A stretch of 64,000 nt of DNA, taken from Streptococcus devriesei DSM 19639. GTDB taxonomy: Bacteria; Bacillota; Bacilli; Lactobacillales; Streptococcaceae. The translations under genes were made by a program, and so were the position numbers. Location: positions 62,001 through 126,000 of the forward strand of contig NZ_AUIN01000012.1 of NCBI RefSeq assembly GCF_000423725.1, given 5' to 3'. Below are positions 15,144-23,867 of this stretch, piece by piece; positions within the stretch are counted from its first letter, which is position 1; the number at the start of each line of letters is the position of its first letter. The notes under the pieces are model-generated. The model saw only the letters and a list, made by a program, of their open reading frames with translations. It searched no databases and was not told the origin of the DNA.

Positions 15144-16529
15144 CTATACGGAATGAACAGCAGTGGCATCATTTAAAATAGCAGTATCCAGCTGACTGGT
15201 CTGTTTGGCCGTAATCAGCCCTGCTAAAATACTGTCGTTAACATTTACCAAAGTCCGGCCCATATCCACAATCGGATCGATTGCAATCAAAACGCCCAGA
15301 GTTGTTACAGGGAGATTGAGCGCTCCTAAAACAATCAAAGTTGTAAACAAGGCTCCGCCGCCAACACCGGCAACACCAAAAGAGGCAATGACATCAATCA
15401 GAACAAGCATCAAGATAAACTGCCAAGAAAAGATATTGATACCGGCAGTCGGTGCAATAATGGTAGCAACAATGGTCGGGTAAACCCCGGCGCAGCCATT
15501 TTGTCCGATCGTCAGACCAAAGCTGGCAGCAAAATTAGCAACGGTCGGGCTGACACCCAGAGACTCTGTCTGAATTTTGACATTTAAGGGCAGAGTTCCA
15601 GCACTGGTACGCGAACTGAAGGCAAAAAGCAGGGCCGGCAGTGCCTTTTTATAGTATAAGAATGGATTAATACGATTGATGAGCAATAGCAGCGTATGAA
15701 CCAGCAAAACGAGAATCAAGGCTGTGTATACAGCTGCAATGAACAGTCCCAGATGACCGATACTAGCCAGAGAGTTGACAGCAATGGTATTGGTAATCAA
15801 GGCAAAGGTTCCGTAAGGTGTCAGTGCTAAAACCAATTTAACAAGCCGGTTGATAATCAGCTGCAGTGCCTTTATCCCCTTGGCAAAAACGGCTGCATAC
15901 TCAGGTTCACTTTTTTGAACAGACAAATAAGCAAAACCGACCAAAAGTGCAAAAATAACAACTGCTATCGTGCTGGTAGCCCGACTGCCGGAAAAATCGG
16001 CAAAAATATTGCTGGGCAGAAAACTGACAATCTGTTGAGGCAGCGTGAGCCCCTTGATTTCACCTTGGTGTTCCTGAATGCTGGCCAGAGCTTCTTTGCC
16101 TGCTCCTCCGGTGAAATTAGCTCCCTGCAGCTTAAAGAGGACTGTCGTGAAAAAACCTATCAAAGAGGCAATAGCTGTTGTTCCCAGCAGCACACTCAAG
16201 GCAATCCCCGTAATTTTCTTAAGATTTTGCCTTACTTCCAGCTGCGTAAAAGCCCCAACCAAGGATAGGAAGATTAAGGGAACGACCAGCATCTTAAGAA
16301 GAGACACATAGCCGTTTCCAACAATCCCAATCCAATCAAGAGCTTGGGCTAAAACCTGACTTTTTGCCCCCAAAATCAGTTGGAGGACAAAGCCAAAAGC
16401 CGCTCCTAAAACCAGCGACAGCAAGACTAAACTCGTAAAGCCCACTCTTTTTCTATGGACAAAAGCTAAGACCGCTAATAAAACAAGCGCTGCTGCTACA
16501 ATAATTAATGTTGAAAATGTATCATTCAT
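15144..16529 (-). CDS. Sodium:dicarboxylate/amino-acid symporter family protein (TcyP-like)
   Basis: A 461-residue polytopic membrane transporter of the DAACS (glutamate/dicarboxylate:cation symporter) family. Hallmarks are the serine-rich FAFSSRTSAGTLPLNV (hairpin 1), the membrane stretch FGLTIGQNGCAGVYPTIVA, and VDMGRTLVNVNDSILAGL near the C-terminus in place of the usual D..RT.xN..GD. In sequence style it recalls the L-cystine importers TcyP/YhcL. The start is the ATG at 16529 with AAAGGAGG before it; the longer frame would translate the T-box leader. Control by a T-box implies uptake of an amino acid or sulfur compound. Confidence 0.82.
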   Translation of the reverse strand: MNDTFSTLIIVAAALVLLAVLAFVHRKRVGFTSLVLLSLVLGAAFGFVLQLILGAKSQVLAQALDWIGIVGNGYVSLLKMLVVPLIFLSLVGAFTQLEVRQNLKKITGIALSVLLGTTAIASLIGFFTTVLFKLQGANFTGGAGKEALASIQEHQGEIKGLTLPQQIVSFLPSNIFADFSGSRATSTIAVVIFALLVGFAYLSVQKSEPEYAAVFAKGIKALQLIINRLVKLVLALTPYGTFALITNTIAVNSLASIGHLGLFIAAVYTALILVLLVHTLLLLINRINPFLYYKKALPALLFAFSSRTSAGTLPLNVKIQTESLGVSPTVANFAASFGLTIGQNGCAGVYPTIVATIIAPTAGINIFSWQFILMLVLIDVIASFGVAGVGGGALFTTLIVLGALNLPVTTLGVLIAIDPIVDMGRTLVNVNDSILAGLITAKQTSQLDTAILNDATAVHSV

Positions 16530-16561
16530 AAAATCCTCCTTTGACATCATCCAAATAAAAA

Positions 16562-16842
16562 ACTTGCAAAGCTGCTGCCTTGCAAGGACGTTAAAACGTG
16601 TTACCACCTTGAATTTATGGCATTCTCACAAATACCAACTCCATCAGTACACCTAAGTATACCGGAAAGCTGTATCGGGCTTACCCGTAGCAATTTCAGA
16701 AAAAACTTCCTTGATTGCTATCACTCAAAGACCATGTTCAAAGCGACCGGCTAATCTTCTCACACCTAACGAAGACTCTCTGCTTAGCGGAAAACTTTTA
16801 CTTTTTCTTATCAGCATGATGTATTTAATTGTTTTTATTATA
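16562..16842 (-). promoter_or_regulatory. T-box riboswitch leader with promoter
   Basis: On the minus strand a promoter (TTGATT, 17 bases, TATAAT at 16842-16837) starts a long leader. Stem I has AGTA, GGTGTGAGAAGATT and a closing CTTTGAGTG. The T-box sequence AAGGTGGTAACACG lies at 16597-16610. It is followed by a terminator CTTGCAA...TTGCAAG with TTTTTT. The specifier loop reads GAACATGGT between paired segments, so AUG (methionine) is the best guess, with AAC as an alternative. It controls the symporter downstream by uncharged tRNA. Confidence 0.8.
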
Positions 16843-16934
16843 GCCGTAAAACCCTTTGAAATCAACCAATTCAGCCATTAACCTTACTTATGGACTGCCA
16901 TAATTAAAATTTATAGGAGTAACTCCCGGCAAAA

Positions 16935-16963
16935 TCAAAAGGCCTCCGCCTTTGGCGAAGACC
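16935..16963 (-). terminator. Intrinsic terminator after tkt
   Basis: Minus-strand stem GGTCTTCGCC/GGCGGAGGCC with an AAA loop, followed by TTTTGATTTTG. Confidence 0.8.
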
Positions 16964-16988
16964 CTTAATATCTTAATTGATGTCAGTC

Positions 16989-18962
16989 TTATAAGCTTTT
17001 CACAATATTGACAATATTATCCACCGTAAAGCCATATTTTTCAATGACTTCAGCAGCCGGAGCTGAGGCACCGAACTTATCAATACCAAGAACCTTACCG
17101 TCTAAACCGACATATTTATACCAAGGCTGTGTAGCTGCCATTTCAATAGCAAGGCGGCGGCGTACTGAATTTGGTAAAATAGCTTCTTTGTAATCATCGG
17201 ATTGAGCATCAAAGAGCTCGGTTGACGGAACAGATACAACACGTACCTTGCTGCCTTGGGCTTCAAGTTCTTTTGCCGCCTTAACAGCCAGATTGACTTC
17301 TGAGCCGGACGCCAGAAGAATCGTGTCAAAATCAGTACCTGTTTCATAGATGACATAAGCACCCTTAGCAACCGCCGTAAAGCTTGACCCTGCTTCAACG
17401 GCTAAGTTTTGACGGGTTAAGACAAGAGCTGTTGGCGTAGTCTTGCTTGTCAGAGCATAGTGCCAAGCAGCCTGTGTTTCACGCGCATCTGCCGGACGGA
17501 AAACTGTCAAATTAGGAATAGCACGCAAACCAGCCAGATGTTCAATCGGTTCATGGGTAGGGCCGTCTTCACCGACAGCGATCGAATCATGGGTAAAGAC
17601 ATAGGTCACCGGCACACCTTGAAGAGCTGACAGACGCACAGCAGCTTTCAGGTAATCTGAGAAGACAAAGAAGGTACCGCCGTAAACACGCAAGCCCCCA
17701 TGAAGAGCCATACCGTTCAAAACAGTTCCCATAGCAAACTCGCGCACACCAAACTGGATATTGCGGTTGAGCGGATTATCAGCATCTTGAAGTCCGTCTT
17801 CTTTAATATAGGTCATGTTAGAATGAGCCAGGTCGGCTGATCCGCCAAGGAAATTAGGCAGGACAGCTGCCGCTGCATTGATAGCATCCTGTGAAGAATT
17901 GCGGGTTGCTTGGGAGAAGCCGTCTTCATAGACAGGGAAGTCTGCTTCCTTGATTTCAACAGGATCTTTGCCTGAGATAATGGCTTCAACTTCACGTGCT
18001 TCTTCAGGATAAGCCTGACGGTATTCTCCTACCAGATTTGACCAAGCGGCATAAGCAGCTTCCCCGCGGTCAGCAACATTTTCCTTAAAGTCAGCATAAA
18101 CATCTTCGGGTACTTCAAACGGTGCGTAATCCCAGCCAAGAGCTTTGCGGGTTGCAGCCGCTTCTTCTTCTCCAAGCGGTGCACCGTGAGCAGCATTGGT
18201 TCCGCCCTTAGTCGGAGCGCCGTAGCCAATCACTGTTTTCACTTCGATCAAACTTGGCTTGCCGGCACTTTTAGCCTCTTCAATAGCAAGGCTGATGGCA
18301 TTAACATCTGTACCGTCTTCAACCAAGCTGGTATGCCAGCCATAAGCCTCATATCTGGCACGGATATTTTCGGTAAAGGCAGCCTGTGTTTCACCATCCA
18401 AACAAATATCATTGGAATCGTAAAGGACAATCAGTTTATCTAAGTTTTGTTTAGCAGCATAGGAAGAAGCTTCACCCGAAACACCTTCCATAAAATCACC
18501 ATCACCGGCAATAACATAGGTATAGTGATCAAAAATAGGATAGCCTTCGCGGTTGTATTTGGCTGCCAAGAAGCGCTCTGCCTGTGCCAAACCAACAGCC
18601 ATCGAAATGCCTTGGCCGAGCGGACCGGTTGTCACATCAACACCGGCAGTGTGGCCGTATTCAGGATGTCCCGGTGTTTTGGAACCCCACTGGCGGAATT
18701 GTTTGATTTCGTCCATGCTCACGTCTTCAAAGCCTGACAAGTGCAAGAGTGCATACAAAAGCATGGATCCGTGGCCTGCCGACAATACAAAGCGGTCACG
18801 GTTGATCCAGTTTGGCTGACTCGGACTAACCCTTAAGTGCTTTGTATACAGGCTGTAAGCCATAGGAGCAGCCCCCATAACAACACCCGGATGGCCTGAT
18901 TTCGACTTTTCAATAGCATCCACGCCCAAAAAACGGATGGCATTAACCGATAAATCTGACAT
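16989..18962 (-). CDS. tkt: Transketolase
   Basis: A full-length (657-residue) thiamine-diphosphate transketolase of the non-oxidative pentose phosphate pathway. It moves two-carbon units between xylulose 5-phosphate and ribose 5-phosphate or erythrose 4-phosphate. Visible features: GHGSMLLYALLHL near 63, the ThDP/Mg motif GDGDFMEGVSGEASSYA near 153, THDSIAVGEDGPTHEPIEHL near 457 and the C-terminal domain from about 530. The neighbouring ascorbate genes feed xylulose 5-phosphate into this reaction. It has its own terminator and about 280 non-coding bases before ulaG. Confidence 0.96.
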   Translation of the reverse strand: MSDLSVNAIRFLGVDAIEKSKSGHPGVVMGAAPMAYSLYTKHLRVSPSQPNWINRDRFVLSAGHGSMLLYALLHLSGFEDVSMDEIKQFRQWGSKTPGHPEYGHTAGVDVTTGPLGQGISMAVGLAQAERFLAAKYNREGYPIFDHYTYVIAGDGDFMEGVSGEASSYAAKQNLDKLIVLYDSNDICLDGETQAAFTENIRARYEAYGWHTSLVEDGTDVNAISLAIEEAKSAGKPSLIEVKTVIGYGAPTKGGTNAAHGAPLGEEEAAATRKALGWDYAPFEVPEDVYADFKENVADRGEAAYAAWSNLVGEYRQAYPEEAREVEAIISGKDPVEIKEADFPVYEDGFSQATRNSSQDAINAAAAVLPNFLGGSADLAHSNMTYIKEDGLQDADNPLNRNIQFGVREFAMGTVLNGMALHGGLRVYGGTFFVFSDYLKAAVRLSALQGVPVTYVFTHDSIAVGEDGPTHEPIEHLAGLRAIPNLTVFRPADARETQAAWHYALTSKTTPTALVLTRQNLAVEAGSSFTAVAKGAYVIYETGTDFDTILLASGSEVNLAVKAAKELEAQGSKVRVVSVPSTELFDAQSDDYKEAILPNSVRRRLAIEMAATQPWYKYVGLDGKVLGIDKFGASAPAAEVIEKYGFTVDNIVNIVKSL

Positions 18963-19242
18963 AATATTCTCCTTTATAAGTGATACCCTTATTTTAGCAT
19001 AAAACGCTTACTTCTTCCATCATTCTTAAGAAAGCAAGCCGGTTTCTTTTAAAAAATATCCACACATCGAGCCGATATGCGGATATAAATGGTCATTTTA
19101 GCAGCTATCCTGCCTACGGATTTGACAAAAGCAGTTAGATGGACAGCTGCCCGAATTTGCTTTGCTTCTGCCGCTCAGACAAGTAAGGGGGCGGCACCAG
19201 CCAAAGTTTCCTTACTTTAAAAACATAAGCAGCCAAAATCAA

Positions 19243-20334
19243 TTACAGCAAGGCTTTGAACTGAATGTTGGAGTCATGTTCGAAGCAGTCGTCAAAGCCG
19301 CGCGGATGATGGTATTCAATTCTGTCCTTATCTTGTGGATAAGTGTATTTACCGCCAACTTCCCAGATGAATGGATGGAATTGGTATTGCAGACGTTCTT
19401 TGCGAATCTTCCAAAGCGTTAAAATTTCATCGGTTGACGCCATGAAGTTAGACCAAATATCGTAGTGCACCGGAATGATGACTTTTGCACGCAGGTTTTC
19501 AGCCATACGAAGAAGATCAATAGAGGTCATTTTATCCTGAATACCAACCGGATTGTCACCATAGTTATTGATGGCAACATCGATATTGAAGTCTTTACCG
19601 TGTTTGGCAAAATAGTTTGAGAAGTGAGAATCAGCACCGTGATAGATAGTTCCGCCAGGTGTTTCAAAGACATAGTTGACAGCCTTGCGAGCCATTTCTT
19701 CATCTGTAACAGCTAAACCTTTCAACTCACCATCTTGCTCATCTGCACCGTCCACCGGTAAAGTTACCAGACAAGTCCGGTCAAAGGACTCAACAGCTGT
19801 TACTTTGATATCCTTAAATTCAAAAGATTCACCCGGTTTAATAACAACGATGCGATCTTCTGGGACACCCCATTTTTTCCAGATTTCCCCGCATTCGTAA
19901 GGGCCGACAAATTTAACATGATCCAGTTTTGGATTATTAACAATGGCCGCAGCTGTATTAATGTCAATATGGTCACTATGGAAGTGGGAAACCAGATAGT
20001 AGTCCAGTTCATTGATGGCAAAAGGATCAATAACCATGGGCTGCACGCGCAGATTAGGCTGTAATTTGCGCACACCGGCCATATTAGCCATTTGGTGGCC
20101 GCGTACCATATCTTTCACTTTCTTGGTTGATTTACCGCGGTTAGACCAAAGATCCATGACAACATTGGCACCGCCCGGCGTCTTAATCCAGACACCGCAG
20201 TTGCCCAGCCACCACATGGCAAAATTATCAGCAGGAACGACCTCTTCTTCGATTTCTTCGTTGAGCCAAGTTCCCCACTCAGGAAAAGTGCTTAAAATCC
20301 ATGATTCTCTTGTAATGTCTTTAACATTAGCCAT
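19243..20334 (-). CDS. ulaG: L-ascorbate-6-phosphate lactonase
   Basis: A 363-residue metallo-beta-lactamase-fold enzyme that opens the lactone of L-ascorbate 6-phosphate to 3-keto-L-gulonate 6-phosphate, the first intracellular step of ascorbate use. The metal site SHFHSDHIDINTAAA lies near residue 115. Other conserved parts are MWWLGNCGVWIKTPGG near 40 and GADSHFSNYFAKHG near 233. Unlike E. coli, where ulaG stands next to the ula operon, here it is about 9 kb away from ulaF, beyond a bacteriocin island. The ATG has GGAGGAAG upstream. Confidence 0.93.
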   Translation of the reverse strand: MANVKDITRESWILSTFPEWGTWLNEEIEEEVVPADNFAMWWLGNCGVWIKTPGGANVVMDLWSNRGKSTKKVKDMVRGHQMANMAGVRKLQPNLRVQPMVIDPFAINELDYYLVSHFHSDHIDINTAAAIVNNPKLDHVKFVGPYECGEIWKKWGVPEDRIVVIKPGESFEFKDIKVTAVESFDRTCLVTLPVDGADEQDGELKGLAVTDEEMARKAVNYVFETPGGTIYHGADSHFSNYFAKHGKDFNIDVAINNYGDNPVGIQDKMTSIDLLRMAENLRAKVIIPVHYDIWSNFMASTDEILTLWKIRKERLQYQFHPFIWEVGGKYTYPQDKDRIEYHHPRGFDDCFEHDSNIQFKALL

Positions 20335-20813
20335 TGACGCTTCCTCCTCTATATGGATATATTTTATACACTTTTATGATACCCCTATCATAATCCTAAA
20401 AAAAGACCAAATAAAACACAAATTTGTGTTCACATTTGGACTGTTTTTAAAGGTCTCATCAATAAACTATGCTGTTTCCAATTTTTTAGCTGAAAAATCA
20501 AGTGCAATTACGAATAGTAGTATTAGAAGGCTAAAAAGGTTCCTTCTACTTGGCAGTGCTGAACAGGACACTGCTTTAATATTCCAAAGCTGAAGTCTGC
20601 CGTTAGGTAAAATAAAGAAAGGAGTATTTGTTAAATCAAGAAAGCAAAAAACGGCACTGTGACTGGTGCATGATTTTGTACGTATCTTATAACATTTCAA
20701 AATTTCTATACAGCAAAACGAATTCAACCAGACATCAGCTGGATGTAAGCTTAACAAAAAACCGCAGGCTTTTAGCTGCGGTTTTTTGACTGCAAGCCTG
20801 CTTCAAACCAGAG
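20335..20813. other. Intergenic region: ulaG promoter side and terminator
   Basis: No gene is supported. It contains the bidirectional terminator at 20756-20787 and, near 20345-20390, AT-rich promoter-like sequence for ulaG. The rest shows nothing recognisable. Confidence 0.6.
20756..20787. terminator. Bidirectional intrinsic terminator after the PRD regulator
   Basis: The stem ACCGCAGGC/GCTGCGGT is flanked by A6 and T6, so it works on both strands. On the minus strand it follows the regulator stop at 20814. Confidence 0.85.
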
Positions 20814-22496
20814 CTAGTTTTCAGTTGCAGTTTTCAGCTGTGTATCATAAAGCAGCTCTTGGTTAATTAAGCGCTCAATTTTTGTTTTCAAAACATAGCA
20901 GTCATCATCGTCTTTGACATAATGGCGGATATAGCTTTCTAATTTTTTATCAAAATCATCCTGTCCTGCCTGAGCGTGCTGCTTGGCAAAGCGGATTAGT
21001 TTAATCGCATCATCATCCGTCAAAATGGAATGAACAAAGAGCGTCGGCAGCTTGGTCTCAAGCTTATCAGCAGCTGAAATAACCAGATCAACCGCAATAA
21101 TATCAGTAATACTGTAGAATTGCTCAGACGTTAAAACCGCTTCAATTTTACTATGGGGCAGGTACTGGCTGCACTGCTGCATGAACAGCTTTTGAACACC
21201 GATACCCTCATCACAGACCAGGGCCAGCGTTGCCGGCGGTGTCGGCTTCGATTCAGCATGCTCTAATTCGCCGCCAATATGAATCGTAATATAGGCAATA
21301 TCATCATCATTCATTTTGATAAACCAAGATTCTTCTAAAATAGAGATACAGGCCTTGGTCATGGCAAATAAGTCGGCATATTTATCTTTGATTTGTTCGG
21401 TCAAAGGATTATTGGCTGCGATGCCGTAGGTTTTTCGAAAGAGCAGAGCTTTGCAGTGCGTCAGCAGCTGATCGAGCAACAGCTTTTTATTTTGAAAATG
21501 AACATGGTAATCCAATTCAAAAGTATTGATAAAATTCCCCAGAACCCGGCGCATATCATCATAATCATGGCTTTCCAAATGGGTATCCCGGTCCTTGCGG
21601 TAAGACAGAAACAAAACGGCAACCAAGGATGTTTCAATTTCATCAAGTTCCATACCAAATTCTTTTTTGAGATTCCCAGTCAGATTTTTGGCAATCTCAT
21701 ACTCTTTTCGTTCTTTAATGGGCGAAAATTCCTGCAGTAAGTCGCTTTGTTCTGCCTCAGACAACTTCAGATTACGATAGCTTAAAATATGATAAGGCAG
21801 CGTCTCAACCATCAAACGGATATCCTGAGAATTAATCTTTTTCCCCAGCAATTTCTGAGATGCCTGCAGCTCCTTGTCCATAAAGGAAGAAATATCACCT
21901 GAAAAATAGCCGGACAGCCCCGTAAAATTCCGCAATTTATCCCGAACCATGGCAGTATAGTTGGGGTTGCTGTCCATATAAATGGTATAGAGCAGTTTAT
22001 TAAGATACTGAATTTTAGACAGGGGGTGGCATTTTAGATGATAGCCCTGAGATCTGGTAACTTGCAGCTGGATACTGTATTGCTCAAAAGAAAGCTTCTC
22101 ACGAATTTCATTAAGATCGTTTAAAATCGTATTGCGGGAAACGTCATTTAACTGCATAAGCTTCTCAATTGTCACACGGTCTTTGGAAACAGCAATGTAA
22201 GTAATGCTAAGAAGCATTCGTTCATGCACGCTCATGACATAAGAATAATCATCCAAACCGGCTAAAAGGGTTCGGCAGGCTTCCTTTTGCTTAAGAGACA
22301 GGAGAATTCCCACCCGCGGATGACTGATAATTTTAGGAATCTGAGGCGGTAAGGCTTCATTTATTTTATCTAAATGGTAATAAACTTTGCGCCTCGACTG
22401 GCCTAAAACTTTTGAAATAGTCATAACAGTCTCCGGCTCCTCTAATTCAATGAGATAGGCCAAAAGATCATAACTATTTCGATCCAGGATAATCAT
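20814..22496 (-). CDS. PRD-containing transcriptional regulator (BglG/MtlR family)
   Basis: A 560-residue regulator with an N-terminal HTH (ETVMTISKVLGQSRRKVYYHLDKI, about 18-41), a second HTH (KDRVTIEKLMQLNDVSRNTILNDLNEI, about 108-135), two PRDs (about 175-390) and a C-terminal EIIB-like domain with cysteine in ALVCDEGIGVQKLF near 420. No EIIA domain is present; the last 70 residues are charged and helical. It lies directly upstream of ulaG on the same strand, across a terminator. Control of ascorbate genes is therefore plausible but not shown. Confidence 0.85.
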   Translation of the reverse strand: MIILDRNSYDLLAYLIELEEPETVMTISKVLGQSRRKVYYHLDKINEALPPQIPKIISHPRVGILLSLKQKEACRTLLAGLDDYSYVMSVHERMLLSITYIAVSKDRVTIEKLMQLNDVSRNTILNDLNEIREKLSFEQYSIQLQVTRSQGYHLKCHPLSKIQYLNKLLYTIYMDSNPNYTAMVRDKLRNFTGLSGYFSGDISSFMDKELQASQKLLGKKINSQDIRLMVETLPYHILSYRNLKLSEAEQSDLLQEFSPIKERKEYEIAKNLTGNLKKEFGMELDEIETSLVAVLFLSYRKDRDTHLESHDYDDMRRVLGNFINTFELDYHVHFQNKKLLLDQLLTHCKALLFRKTYGIAANNPLTEQIKDKYADLFAMTKACISILEESWFIKMNDDDIAYITIHIGGELEHAESKPTPPATLALVCDEGIGVQKLFMQQCSQYLPHSKIEAVLTSEQFYSITDIIAVDLVISAADKLETKLPTLFVHSILTDDDAIKLIRFAKQHAQAGQDDFDKKLESYIRHYVKDDDDCYVLKTKIERLINQELLYDTQLKTATEN

Positions 22497-22908
22497 TTTT
22501 CACATCCTTTATTAATCTATCGCAGCTTTGCAGTGCAAAGCAAATGCACAAATTGACAGTTCATTCTGATAAAGACGGAAAGCTGGATTCAGGAATCTTT
22601 GGTTGCTCAAAAGAGCCATTTCCAAGCAGCACCGGCAAAATCATGAAAAACAAATTAAAATACTATATTAGCTTCATTATAACATACTTTTAAAAGAGCC
22701 AAGCTCATTTCTTTAACTGACCGGATGTTGCTCCAGCTGTTATTAGGCCGCATGCTATAAATTAATCATGCAAAAAACCTGTTCTCCTTATAGGAAAAGC
22801 AGGCTTTTACTATTTTACAATGAGTCAGCTTGTTATAAGCCCAACAGACAGTGAATCAGCCTATCACAGAAAGCCTGCTGACAGGCCAAGTATTTCAAAG
22901 AAGCAAGC
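22497..22908. other. Intergenic region between regulator and NlmE
   Basis: No gene seen. It holds the terminator of the exporter operon at about 22769-22800 and the upstream region of the regulator. Confidence 0.6.
22769..22805 (-). terminator. Intrinsic terminator after the NlmT-NlmE operon
   Basis: Minus-strand stem CCTGCTTTTCCT/AGGAGAACAGG (one bulge) followed by TTTTTT. Confidence 0.7.
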
Positions 22909-23853
22909 TTAATTTTCAAGCTTATGCAGCAGTTTATCTTTGAAGTAGTTAAAGTAGGTCTTTTTATCCGTTACTGTAACGGTTTTGCCAGTCATACCGT
23001 ATTTAACAAGCTTACTGTCTTTTTTAGAAACAGTCACTTTGGCTGTTACCTTAAAGAGATTGCCGTCTTTAGTTCTGGTAGCTGATAAGGCAACATTATT
23101 AATTTTACCTTCAAGAGTAACCTTATCGTTTCCCTTTCTTTCCAAAGAAAGCCGGGTCTTTTGCCCCTTCTTCATAGAAACGACATCATCAGAAGTGACA
23201 TAATAGGTAATCAAAACTTTCTTGGTCTTTCGGATATCAGGATAGAGCTGACCGATTTCGGCCCACTTAGGAATGAGATTTGCCCCTTCATACTTGGGAT
23301 TGACATGGATGATTCCGTCGTCTGCAGCAAAGATAGCAATTTTCTTTTGTTCAGGTGTATCACCGGAATCTTTCTTTTCGTTTTTCTTATTTTTGCTGTC
23401 TTTATTATCTTGATTTTTGTCAGTCTTTTTAGAATCTTTGTTTTCAGACTTCTTTTTGCTTTTTTTATCAGTATCTTTTTTATCTGTCTTCTTATCTTTT
23501 TTCTTTGCTTCTTCTGCTCGTTTTTGCCGTTCTTCTACAATCTTCCTTTGTTCAGCCTGCCGTTTGGAGTTGGCATTTTCTGAATACTCAATCAGCAGGT
23601 CGCCCTTTTTCACACTGGCATTATTATCCAGATTATTTTTAATAATAGATGTGTCACTGTAGGACTGAATAACCGATACCACTCTTGTCGGAGCCACTTC
23701 ACCTGTAGATGTAACGGTAATTTCCCTTTTGGCAAAACAAAGAAAGACTATTATAAAGATAATCAAGCAGACCAAAGGAACAATCAAGAGGGTCGCAAAA
23801 TTATGATAGCGCCTCCTATAAAATTCTGCACTTTGTAAAAATTTAGGATCCAT
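22909..23853 (-). CDS. nlmE: Bacteriocin/pheromone exporter accessory protein (NlmE/ComB-like)
   Basis: A membrane-fusion (HlyD/ComB-type) partner of the ABC exporter encoded just upstream. The N-terminus FLQSAEFYRRRYHNFATLL matches the ComB family start and is followed by a single membrane helix (about 20-45). A biotinyl-lipoyl-like half (STGEVAPTRVVSVIQ... VKKGDLLIEY) comes next, then the second half (FAADDGIIHVNPKYEG) and a C-terminal beta domain. Between the halves, about residues 95-165, the usual coiled coil gives way to an extreme lysine/aspartate/serine low-complexity stretch. I place the start at ATG 23853 with GAGG six bases upstream; an overlapping TTG lies earlier. The gene follows the exporter by 14 bases. 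Confidence 0.82.
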   Translation of the reverse strand: MDPKFLQSAEFYRRRYHNFATLLIVPLVCLIIFIIVFLCFAKREITVTSTGEVAPTRVVSVIQSYSDTSIIKNNLDNNASVKKGDLLIEYSENANSKRQAEQRKIVEERQKRAEEAKKKDKKTDKKDTDKKSKKKSENKDSKKTDKNQDNKDSKNKKNEKKDSGDTPEQKKIAIFAADDGIIHVNPKYEGANLIPKWAEIGQLYPDIRKTKKVLITYYVTSDDVVSMKKGQKTRLSLERKGNDKVTLEGKINNVALSATRTKDGNLFKVTAKVTVSKKDSKLVKYGMTGKTVTVTDKKTYFNYFKDKLLHKLEN

Positions 23854-23867
23854 CTTATTCCTCACTT

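Noticed and set aside
16530..16607. A 26-residue N-terminal extension of the symporter
   Set aside because: It would translate the T-box antiterminator and terminator; a good ribosome site precedes the internal ATG at 16529.
20467..20757. A 96-residue minus-strand frame between the regulator and ulaG
   Set aside because: No ribosome site, no family, and it covers the region between a terminator and a promoter.
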